NCBI RefSeq assembly: GCF_905404315.1
Contig: NC_066297.1
Coordinates: 1,798,001-1,862,000, forward strand
Length of the DNA stretch: 64,000 nt
Source: Leptidea sinapis
Taxonomy: Eukaryota > Arthropoda > Insecta > Lepidoptera > Pieridae
Direction of reading: 5' to 3'
A program made the translations under genes and the position numbers. The notes below the pieces were generated by a model. That model saw nothing but the letters and a program-made list of their open reading frames with translations. It made no database searches and was not told where the DNA came from. Shown piece by piece: positions 43,187 through 55,600 of this stretch (positions within the stretch are counted from its first letter, which is position 1; every line of letters starts with the position of its first letter).

Positions 43187-43567
43187 TTTTGTAATGAATT
43201 TTTACTTTAAGATCTCCGTCATACTGTTATTGACAATGCCACAAACACAATGCTTACTGACTTCTCACTTCAGCAAAGTTACTGAAGAAACACAGATGCT
43301 ATTGGTAGCTCTTGGCTGTCATCTGTTACCATAGAGTACATTATAATACAAGGCTAGGTTGCGTTGTGTTCCAGGAAAGATGAATTCATGACATTTTGTC
43401 AGTTATGACTTATCAAATTATTATGTCATTTTGAAATATCAATATCAAATCAAACATGAAACAAATTACAAAATTAAGGCAAAATGCAAATTATGGATAT
43501 TTATTCGAGTGTTTATCATGAAAATTAGTATTTATCGCGTTTTTTAATACAAAGTACAAAATTGAAA
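43187..43567. promoter_or_regulatory. divergent promoter region between gene C and gene B
   Basis: 381 bp separate the start codons of the minus-strand THAP gene and the plus-strand ZAD gene B. No transposon is visible in it, and it must hold both 5' UTRs and promoters. I see no clear TATA box. Confidence 0.55.
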
Positions 43568-43672
43568 ATGGATTCTCTTTGTCGTTTATGCTGTTCATCA
43601 AAATATGTAAATAATGATATTTTTGACGACGACAATGCTTTATATTTAAAAATGTCTCTTTTACCAGTAAAG
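43568..43672 (+). CDS. gene B exon 1 (ZAD N-half)
   Basis: 35 codons from ATG 43568, starting MDSLCRLCCSSKYVNND. Donor AAG|GTAAGT, phase 0. Confidence 0.9.
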
Positions 43673-46600
43673 GTAAGTTATTTGTAAATAAAATTGTCTA
43701 TATCTATAATATCATTTAATAAAAAAGTATTATGAAAAGTGATAATATATTCTTTAAATAATTTATGAAATATTGTTATAGGTTTCGAAATATGATCAGT
43801 TACCGAAAAGGATTTGTAATAAGTGTAGTTGTAAAGTTAATGATTTATACCAATTTTGTAATGAGGCTATCCAAGCTGAAACCAGGTATGTTTAATTATT
43901 TAAGTATTACCTACTGCTTTCTAAAATATTTTAGTGTAGAAAAATTATTTCCAAACTTTTGTACAGCAGCAGCCTATGAAAATGCTACTGAAAGAGATTA
44001 GAATAATATAGCTTGAATTGAATTGTCCAACTGAAGTAGGTATATTGATTTTGTTCAAAAGTTCTTATTCAGCCATATTTATTGTAGTTGAAATAATAAC
44101 ATCAATCAATTTATAATTATTAACATTATTTCCTATATTTTTTTCCAATTTAGATTGCAATATCAAAGTGTATGTATAATATTCCTACAATATTGATTAA
44201 GGTGAAATGCTGATAAAAAGTTTGTTTTGAATATTATTAGCATATTATTAATATATTATGAAGATTGACATTTTTTTTGTAGTATATACATGTAATATTT
44301 TTTATTAACTCTGATTAAATACATACTCTAAGGCTGAGATTTATATGGCATACTTATACTTTACGAAGGTAAAACTCTGCTAAGTGCAAGCTAAGCACAG
44401 TTTTGATTTGGTATTTATAGTCATAGTCATAGAGCCCAGCTAATGGAAAGGTTAAGAGCTCATTTTATTATACACAGTACATTGTCAATTATTATTTAAC
44501 AAACATTTAAAATAGAAAGTATACTAAATTATAAAACTATTCAAAACTTATTTGATTATTAGTTTTATTGAAATAAGTGGAAGTATATGAATGATTTATG
44601 TGATATGCTGTCTCATTAACTTATTTGGTATGTTCAAATTCAAATATTTTTATTCAAAATAGGATTTAAAATCACTCATTGAACGTCAAAATCTACCACC
44701 CATTCAAAAGAGACTGCCTCAGACCTGAGAAGAATGGGCGCAAGAAACTCAGCGGGTTTTTTTTTAATATAAAATATGGATTACAATGTAATATCATACA
44801 ATAAACATTTATAATTAAAGAGCCTGAGGGTGTTCACTTTATTCCCAGTCCGTGGTGTCATTAAGAAAATCGTTTATGCTATAATAACCTTTCCCACACA
44901 AACATTTTTTAACATTCTTTTAAATTTCGTAACACATTTGTTTTGTACATTTTCTGGGATCATATTGTAGAAGCATATACATCGCCCAACAAAAGACTTA
45001 CTAACTCGACCCAACCGAGTAGTAGGCATAACAAGTTCATGTTTGTTCATTGTGTTAACATTATGAATGTCACAGTTTCTAGAAAATTCTTCAATGTGCT
45101 TATGAATATACAAAACATTATCGAAAATGTATTGAGAAGCAACAGTCAAAATGTTTATTTCTTTAAATTTTTCTCTTAATGATTCTTTAGGACCTAGGTT
45201 ATAATAGCCCTCTTACAAAGATAGTATTAATATCGGCCGCACTGCCCCATAACCATATACCATAGGACATAATACTATGAAAATAACTAAAGTATACTAA
45301 TAAATATGAGAAACTAAACACATTTTTATACATGTGACAGCAAAATTGTACAAACACATACATTACAATGACAGGTAAGAAACACCTAACTACAATTTGA
45401 TGTAACCTTCCCGAATTGGCAGTGCCCCAGGGCACTAGATTTTTCAGATACACCAAAACTGAGAGTGCAGTATGGCACCCTACTGCCTCATAAGTCTCTC
45501 TCTGACCCTTGTTTTGTTTATAAGATGGTTTATTTTGCATGGTCTCATAGCTTGTTTCCACAGCTCTCTGATACATTCCCTCAAATCATTCTAATTATTA
45601 GCAATCTATTGATATGCATAAAATAATACATATTGACAGAACAGAAGCGCCAAAATCCGATCTGAGGCATACCACTTGATCAGAGATTCTTGGAACGGAA
45701 AGGTTAAATAAGCAAGATGATTCCTGTGGGATTGTGGCAGTAACAATATTTAATTGTGATTATAATCAGGATTATTTGTTCTCATGCTCCTTTAAAAGGT
45801 AATATTTAAAAATATTTTTTACTTACAGATTACGTAACTTAAAAGCATCAGCAAGCATAGTTGATTTCGTTATTAAAGATGAAATCGATTGCCCAATACC
45901 AATTGTTACACATTTAGACCAAACTACACAGACTGACAGTGAAAATAATATATCTATAAAGAAAGAACCAAAATCACCAACACTATCAGGTACTATACAA
46001 GTCAAACTTGAAATTAACGATAATGGTGATGATAATTCTTGTTCGGCATCACCAGTTGCGCCAGATGATTGTGATAATCAGAGCCTTAGTGAGAAAAATG
46101 ATAGGAGTGAAGTAGAAAATTCGGATGTGAAATTAAAGAAGAGAAATGTAAAGAGCCAACTTAAGTTTGAGGAAACCAATTCAATTGATGATGATGCTCA
46201 TGATAGTGACGACTCAAGTGTTACTTTAGATTTGGTTAAGTCCGAGATTGAATGGGATAAGGAAACAAAGAGCAATGGAAAGCAGAATTTATATTGTTGT
46301 ATATGTTTTGAGAAGTTCGATAAGACAATACCTCTTTTAAAACATTACAGGTATGGTTTTTATAGTTTAATAGAGTGTTACATATTCTTTCAGTGATTTT
46401 TTCAAGATATTTTCTAAAATTATCGTAAACATACTCAAAATAATTCCTCTTTATGCCAAGAAAAATTGTTTTGAATTGAAAAAGGGCGCCGCCTAGATTG
46501 GACGTCATAATAACAAACTTCAAAAAGGTGGTGCAATTCTTATTGATTTTTCTAAAAATAAAAACAACCTTTCATAGTTTGTATTGTGGCTGTGTTGCTT

Positions 46601-49600
46601 CTGTTATAGACATATTATAAATTGTTTCTGCTATAGTGACATCATAAACTTGTGGTTGGCGTTTTCAGTCACTTGACATGCAGATAATAAAACTATGATT
46701 TTCATTTTGAAAATATAAATAATTCTCATGTTTTTATAATATATTGATATTTTGATATGAAACAGACATATTATTGTCCACCCTAATTTTAAAATTTTTA
46801 TTGTTTAGTTTTTGAGCTGATTGGAATGAAACAAATACTTACTGTGACAATATAATAGTGGAACCACATTCAAATTGATTAAGCTGTTTCCAGGATTATC
46901 AATCTTTACTGGAAAAGAGGACAAATAAAGGTTACCTGATGGCAAGTGATCACCGCCGCCCACAATGCTTTTCAACACCACATCGTCCACAGCAATCGGT
47001 TCTCCCTTCATCCAACATATTCAGGTGATCTTGACCAGATGGTCAACTTGTGTGCCTACCAACACTGCATCTTCCGGTGTGTGATCGCTTTTCGAGAACT
47101 TTACCGTCCCACCACCACCATCAAACTATGTGCTCTTCCCACTACCACTTCAGTTTCGCAATCATATGGGCTATGTCGGTGAATTTGGTTCTCCTACAGA
47201 TCTCCTCATCTCTGTTTCAATCTCTCAAGGAAATCTCTCCACTGCCCTCTAAGCGACCGTGAGCTTTCTCATCATGCCCATATTTAGTGACCACACCTGC
47301 GACACACAGGGGCATAGTCTTTTTAATGTACCTATGAGCCTTTTTAATGCCGAATTATAGAAACAGGAGCCTATTTCTACTTTGAACTTCTATCTAAATA
47401 TTGGAAAATTAATTTTTGAATATGGATGGATTTATTCAATAATTACACATTACACACTACAAACTTGCAAATTTTATATTACTATACTTACCTTACTTAT
47501 CTCCTTGAGATGATAATGATAACTTTGATTGAACTGCCAATATTGATGAACTGCAACAAGTTTTACCATTGTCTTCCTCCATGCCTTCTCTCTTTGCTTC
47601 TACAACTCTCTAAATAATAATAAGCCTTTTATTCAGACTATTAATAAGCTAATATCATACAAACTAAAACTAAGTATTAAATATTACTTGACACCAGCTA
47701 TCTACTAATTTACTTCTATATTTTTTTTAAACCTGTGTACCATTTGGCATAGGCATCCTTTAACTTCTTCAAAAATACTATGTCCTTTGATGTCCTAGTC
47801 TATAACTTTCCACCTGTCTTTTCTTCTCCCTGTCACACCATTTATCAATTCCTCTCTGCTCACTCACTAGTATTCAAATACAATTTTTATTCAAAATCTG
47901 ATTTTGAAATCACTTAGTAAATGTTAGAATTTACCACCTACCCGGAAAGAATATTAAATTCATGCAATAAAAAAATTCTCTGTACAGTATTTTGTTTGGT
48001 TGACATTACAGACGCCATGCGAAGGCAGCTGAAAATCTGGAGACACTTCAACCGCCACCATTCAAAAGAGATCAGAGGTGTGGAAGATGTCGTAAGGTAT
48101 ACTTTGTGGAAGGATGATGGGCATTTATAGTATTTTATTAGATTTCAATGATCATGAACATGCAGGACATTTCACAACAACTGGTCATTAATTTCGTACG
48201 AATATGTGGGTAGAGAAATCTATTAATGTGGTTAAGTGGATAGAAAAATGTGCGTCAAAACAATACTGGCCAGTTATAAAGTCTGACCCAACATTAATAA
48301 ATTAACTCAAACATGTGGCTACATTCTTTTTCTATTTTTATGAAAGGGGGTGACAATGATTGTACTGGTCGACTGACAGTACTCAGCGTAGTGATCACTG
48401 CCTCATACACTTTCGCAACATTAGAGGGATTATCTTTGACATGAAGCCTTACTCTTAGTACATTATATACAGGATAATGATGCATGCTTCGTGTCTGGCT
48501 CTGTGCAGGCCACCTAAAATTGTATTATATTATAATAAATAGGCTAAGTTGGTATATTATGATTTAAAAGATGGGCTGGGAGTTTCTTTTCAGTTCTCCT
48601 CTCCATATCAAAGTCCGTTTACGAACTGATCTAACTTCATGACGCTTTTATGTTATTGTCTCATCCTATGGTATATTTATTCCCCTGGCGCATACCCTAT
48701 TTAGGGTCGGCCCTCCTGATACTAGATCGCCACTGTTTGCGATATTGGGTCATTGCTGGCGTTAGGCCAAGCATCATATATTTGTCAATGGTTCTAGACC
48801 AGCTAGTTGGCGGGTGGACTCTGTCTCTCTTGCTCTGGTCCATATCCATAACGAAATGAGTCATGATACTGTGCAAATTTTTGAAAGCTAGCAGCTTACT
48901 TACTGTCTTGAATTGCATGATGATATACTTGTCTCCTGAGTGAATATTATACTATTGGCTACAGTAAAGCCAAACAGACTAAATAAAGAATGTAAACAAA
49001 GTTTCAGGGGATCAAACATTTTCATCGATATCTTTGAAATTATATTTAATAAATTATTAAAAGAATTGATATATTTGAAGGGTTGTCTAGAGCTGCCAGA
49101 TTGGGATTCCATAATTAAAATCAACAACTACTTACAATAATAGCAAAGATCAACAAAAAATTATATGTAACAGATAAGTAATAAAGAAAATCTAAGTAAA
49201 TCTTGACTTAAAAAAGTGGCAATGAGTTTCTTGCTACTTCTTCTCATTAGCTCAACCCTTTACGAAGTAGCGATAAATTCAATAAGAAACAGTTTTTTTT
49301 GACATTCATAAGTGACATTTCCATGACCTACATGAATAAAGTGTTTTTGAATTTGAATTTGAAAACGGTCCGTTTGTGTACATTATTTATCTCCTCTCGA
49401 TGGCCCTATTATACACAATGTTCTCATATCCTCTCCAAATACAACAATCAGATAAAAATTGTGTATTTTAATAGCTTTTTCTTCCAGCTACTAAATGATG
49501 AAATACTATGGAACGCACATTGGCTTAGCCACTTCAAGAGGGACCGACAACCATACAGGTGTTCTCTGTGTGAGAAGTCCTTCAAGAACCATCATACGAT

Positions 49601-52600
49601 ACTTAAGCATGGTAGGTCATACACGAAAATATTTTTGTTTTTTAATGGACTAATACTGTTTGTGTGTACGGGACATATACTGTCTCCGCCTCTTTCCCTC
49701 ACTTCGCCACAAGCTTACTGTTTCGTTTATTAGGTTTCTGTCGCCATTGTTCGTTTTATCTGTATCTGGCCTAAACAGAAGGCTGAAACTTCGCGGTTTA
49801 TATGTTTATGCTATAAACGAAAGGCCTTACAAATAAACTTGGTTTAAAGTTATATAGTTACTTTTTTTTTATGGAAAACGATGGCAAACGAGCGTACGGG
49901 TCACCCGGTGTTAAGTGATCACCGCCGCCCACGTTCTCTTGTAACACAGAAGGAATCACAAGAGTGTTGCCGGCCTTTAAGAAAGGTGAATGCCCTTTTT
50001 TGTATCGTCCGTTAAACACCGCACAAGCAAGCTTATTCACAGCTTTGTAGAACTTGGATGAAAGGTCCTTGAAAACCGCATTGTGGAGGCCCGCCACAGG
50101 TCCAGATGGTGGGGATGATATCCTGATTTGTGGCGAGTCGTGCGAAGGTGGAATTTGGCGGCATGAATCAGGTGAAACAGCTCATCGGAACACTAACCGT
50201 GATAAATGCGGTAGAAGACACACAATGAACCGATGTCTCTACGCAACGCCAAGTGATTCAGCCGTTCACAGAGCACTAGGTCCACGACAATTCGTCCTGC
50301 ACTGCGTTGCACGCAGTCAAATGGATCGAGCTGATACTGGGGTGCGCCAGACCAGAGATGACAGCAATGCTCCATATGTGGGCGGATCTGCGCTTTGTAG
50401 AGCGCTAGAATGTGGTCTGGCTTGAAGTTGACGCCCAGCTGCTTTAAAGCCAATTTCACTTTGCCATCCAGATGACCACGGAACTGGCAATCGCTCGACA
50501 TTTCAAGACTCAGTATTCCGATACTAGGCGAGGCTTTAACGGAGGTGTTGTCGAAGAGAGGTGATACGACAAATGGTTTTTTTTCGTGTTAAACGCGCAA
50601 ACTTGAGTCTTCTGGGGGTTACATTGGACAAGGTTCCTTTTGCCCCATTCAGTGAGTTTCTTAAGAGAGGAATCGATAGTAGACACAAGTTTCTCCCGCC
50701 ACTGTTCGACGATTTCCCGAGAGAGACCTGCATGGCCCGCGTATACGGCATCACCAGTGCTGTCGTCTGCATAGCAATGTATGTTGGTAGTGTCCAACGG
50801 CATGTAATAAAGATTTAAAAGGTGTGAGAATTTTTTATTCGTAATTTATATCTCGGTATCTTTTCTAAAAATGAGCTTATACAATTTTAGGAATGACACA
50901 TAAACTTGAGCCCTCTCAGAAGATGATAGCAGTACCAGAAAAGAGGTTCGTCTGTGATATATGTCCTGAGGGATTCCATTATATGAGGTGTGTATATAGT
51001 AAAGGTTTGATTCCGTTGTATGTAATTGTGCCAAATAGACTACTAATAGCATTGACTTACAAGAAACGACTAGACTCCATATCGCCTATTAAAAGGTCGT
51101 CAAAAAATCTCCGAGCGGCGTTGACAGATAACATGAAAACATTCATTCAAATTAACTCCATATTTCGTGACAGTAATGTTAAAAGTCTATTGTATACGCT
51201 CATTAGAAGGTTTTCAGTGTACGCTTACCATAATCTTTGATTTTGTTTTTCACTCTGAAAACGAACACTCACAGATTTTTTTATGACAATAATGTACGAG
51301 ACGAGCATCAGCTGATGGTAATTGAAACGCCCTGCACATTACAATGCAGTAACGCTCAGGATTCTTGAGGAAACAATCTGAGCAGCGCTAAAATTGCGTC
51401 CGTCGTTTACTGCCCGCGGAATGAAATTGCAGGCCTGTTGTCGATCCTGTCGAAATATCTTTTGTTTTGCTTATTTCAGACCTTTATAATTATCATTACC
51501 ATCAAAACTAATCTGACAGATATTTTCGCTATTAGTCTAAAATTCTCTAGTTCTAGTTCGCTCCGGACATTAAAACTCATATCACTCAAAGCACTTAAGA
51601 GTGCTGCTTGACATAACTTTAAAAAAAAAACAAGTTCGCAACTCAGTTCTTCTACCATAAAAAGATGTGAGATCCGTGTAATACCAAGACAGTCAATTTA
51701 TTTAGTCCCAGCTAAAGGGTTCTTCTGTCTTAAGTTATTATATAGCAAACTTAGCAACATCTCGTGACCATATCAATATTAAAATAAAAAAATCTGTTTA
51801 AATTAATGCCACGCTTCTAGTTTTATCTCCAACGAAGTTGTAGGGTGACGAATTTGGCCTGAACTGCTTCGAGGAAAGGGTGATATGGCGGTGCCGCTTG
51901 TTTTTGTTCGACTTGGCGGGGACACGTGTTTAATGCTACGACTAGTAGTAAAAATAAACTCAATCGAAGTGTACTCCAATAGTGAAAATCACTGTCTTGA
52001 ACACATGTTTTTAGGAAGATGAGGGCAAACGACCATACGGGTAAAGCGATATTAAGTGATTACCGATGCACACAATCTCCTGCAACACCAGAGCACCTTT
52101 TTTTGAACTAACCCATGTCGTCTTCTTTGCCGCATTTTTCATATCTGAAGGTCGTGTCCGTACTTCAAGGTTTTGTGATGTTGGTCACTAAAGCTTTCCA
52201 CTCCTCTCGATCCTCGCCAGTGAGTGTCTTGATCTGGTCCGCCAGCGGCTAGGTGATCGTCCGCGTGGTCTTTTACCATCCACCTTGCCTATGACTATCA
52301 GTTTGTTTAAATTACTGGGAAGGCGTCGTGCCCATGTTGTGTCGACCTGGAATCACTGTGCAAGCAATTTCATTCCATAAAGTTGGTTTGTTGTACGTAG
52401 GGAATAGTTCCCCACAACCAAAATTAATGCAACGCAGTGCAGCACGAATTGTCGGGGACCCAGTGCTCTGTGAACGGCTGGATCACTTGGCGTTGCGTAG
52501 AGACATCGCTTCATTGTGTGTCTTCTACCGCATTTATCACGGGGAGTGTTCCGAAGCGCTGTTTCACCTGATTCCTGCCGCCGAATTCCACCTTCGCACG

Positions 52601-55600
52601 CCGCAAGTTAGGATATTATCCCCACCATCTAAATGTGTCCGCTACAGTGCTATTTTCAAGGACCTATCTTCCACGTATCACGGTGATCACTTCACACCAG
52701 GCGACTTGTCCTCTTTTTCCATTAAAAAAACAGACTTCGAAAGAACATATATTTGTCCATAGGAGTCTTCTGTCACACCGCTACCGCGCACACCCTGATG
52801 CAGTATCCCGCGTGATGGTTCTCCGGTGCCCAGTGTGCGGGAGGGAGTTCTCCCAGATGGCGTCTCTGCGCAGACATCAGAAATCCCACACGGGGGAGAA
52901 GAACTATCTGTGCAATGTTTGCGGGAAGGCAGTCTCCACCCAGGAGCATCTCAAGTTCCATTTGAGGATACACGAGCAGTACAAGCCGTATGTTTGCAAG
53001 TAAGGAGGTGGCTTTTTAAAAATTATAATAGTAATTAGTAATATTAAATTAATTACACCGTTTTAGGAACAAATAGCGCTCGAAGATATAGATAATGCCA
53101 CAATAAAAACTCCCAGTATTTTTTTATACCATTTACATGATATTTGTACATAAGTTGAGACTTAAGATGTTAAGAAATTAGAAGTTTATGAAAATGATCG
53201 TTATTCTAGGGTTTCTGATTAATATATCCCATTATACCAATATTGACCCTATAATCACAGATGGGTAAGACAGACGCCTTTAGATATCACATTTGGAGCT
53301 CATATCTGGTATAGATTTTACAAAATATGGTAGCTAGTAGCGATTGTTTACGATATGTATTTTTTTTTATACGAGGGGGCGAACGGTCTAGGGACTCACA
53401 TGACGGAAAGTGGTGAGGAGACCGCCCATAGTCAGCAACACCACATGTGTTGCTAGACTTAAGGTTGGTGGTAGGCTCTATGCTTGATGGTCCCTAAGTC
53501 GTATCGGTTCGGAAAAACTGCACCCGGTAATTGATTTCACAAAGTGGCTATGCGAGTCAAGAATTTCCTTGCAAAACGCATTATTGTGGAATGCCAGACG
53601 TTAAGACTCAAACCATATTTTCAGTGTTAAGGGTAGACAATGTTGCTTATAAGCAAATAATATATAGTACACTTGGACAAGTCTGACGCCGTAAAATCAA
53701 TTAAAGAAATGGGGACTTTTGCGCTTATACAATAATGTGAAATTCAGATCGCGCAGCGCTACTAACCTACATTTTTATTCACCTAGAAGTTGCCTCTCTT
53801 TTTATCGCATGACTCTTACCTATTCTGACAAAATTAGGGTTGACTTCTTTACCTAAAAGTGTGCCTACCCAGTGTAAAGTCATCTTATAAAAATAGCTCA
53901 GATTTTTCTAAAATATAAATAGGTATTGGGTATGCAATCGCAATTTTAAATCAATATTCTTTCCTCGTCAAACCTACATTAACTGCAGATGTATGTGTTG
54001 GAAGACCACGACATAGTTAAACCTACTTAGTATATAGGAAACAAATAGGTACCTATCAAGAATGATAATCATTATAATAATTATAATGATCACTTTAAAT
54101 TACATAGTAATAGATAGCTTAATAAATTTAAATTTGGATCACAATGACTTTTAATATGCTTCGATTTTTTACGTTTCTCCATTTTTTGGCTGGCCTACTG
54201 TGTAGAGGCCGTCGCACGTACTTACGATTTCGATGCATATACGGGGAGTGAGACAGGCCTGCTCGTACCGTGACTTACTAAGAAAATTGTCCACAGAACA
54301 TGCAATAAGGGCTTCGTGAAGAAGTGCAACCTAAAACTGCATGAGCGCGTGCATTCAGGCGAGAAACCGCACGTGTGCTCGTGTTGTGGGAAGGCGTTTG
54401 CGCAGCGCTCCAGCCTGGTTGTACACGAGAGGTTGTTTATTTGTTTTGTTTATATTATTGCACGTTGAAAGTAATAAACAATTTGTTATTTTTAAATAAT
54501 TTATCTACACCCATACTTTTAGTCCTCTATTAAAGATTCTGAAACAGTTAGCTTATTGCCAACATTAAAACACCCAATGTTCTAATAACCATTACATCAT
54601 CCAAACGAGTGTTGTAATGTTGTATTGAATTTCATAACAACACTCCTATGTTTTTTTTTTTCGATCCCTTCATGCGCAATGAGTTTCAACAGACAGCCAC
54701 ATTCTTAATGCTCGATGCGTGGTATCTGTATGAATTTCAAAAAAAGAACATTTTCGTTTACGCGCGTTCCACACTGCCAGAACGTCGCGCGCCGTAAAAA
54801 AAGGTTATTCGAATCCCCGCCATTTTTCTTCGATATTTTTATTGTTTTGTTTACAAAAAATGAGCGATTCATTTTAAACGCTGCAAAAGAACATTATATT
54901 CGAGTGAATTTTAATTATTGCACTATACAAAATGTAAATTACTACTAAAATAAATAATTGTTCCATTAATACTTAGTTTATTTGTATATAATCAATAATG
55001 AATGATATTAGGTTACTACTAGGACTGGCTGTCATTCTTATATGAATACTTATTATATTTTCTCATTTTCGCGCCAATATTTGTATAAAGGGAACCAAAT
55101 TGATGTGATGGCATTACTCAAGTGGGTATAAAGCAAAATGAATATTTTTAACACTTTTTTTGTGCCAGGCTGTTGATAAATACAATCAATGACGTTCTAT
55201 ACATATAGAGAAATGACGCCATACAAAACAAACGCGAAATATGGAACATGACACAAATTGCACCATAACAAGCTCTGACTGATATATCGTTACATTGCCG
55301 TATTTACTCCAGTTGTTTAAAATATTCTTGGTCACTAAGCAGCAATGTAAAACGTTTGTTCAGTTTACATTTGATTCTGACAGTGATAGTTGACACACGA
55401 CTAAGGAGAAATGTGTGCTTACATGCAAATAAATCTTGTCTGAAAGTAAAAGATTTTATCTCGGTGGATTAACGACCTGTATAGCCGAGTGGTTAGAGAA
55501 CCTACCTACTAATCTAGAGGTCCCGGGTTCGAATCCCGGTAGGTGCAAGCATTTATATGATGAATGTGGATGTTTGTTTGCGAGTCATGACTGTTTAAAT

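Noticed and set aside
43152..43334. 60-codon plus-strand frame in the divergent promoter
   Set aside because: It overlaps exon 1 of gene C on the other strand and shows no motif.
52635..53003. 122-codon frame that includes gene B exon 7
   Set aside because: Its first 43 codons are LINE and intron sequence; the finger frame starts at the acceptor before 52763.
55482..55550. Apparent tRNA gene
   Set aside because: A and B boxes are good, but the anticodon arm does not pair and the unit continues into a SINE body with a headless sister copy at 18876.
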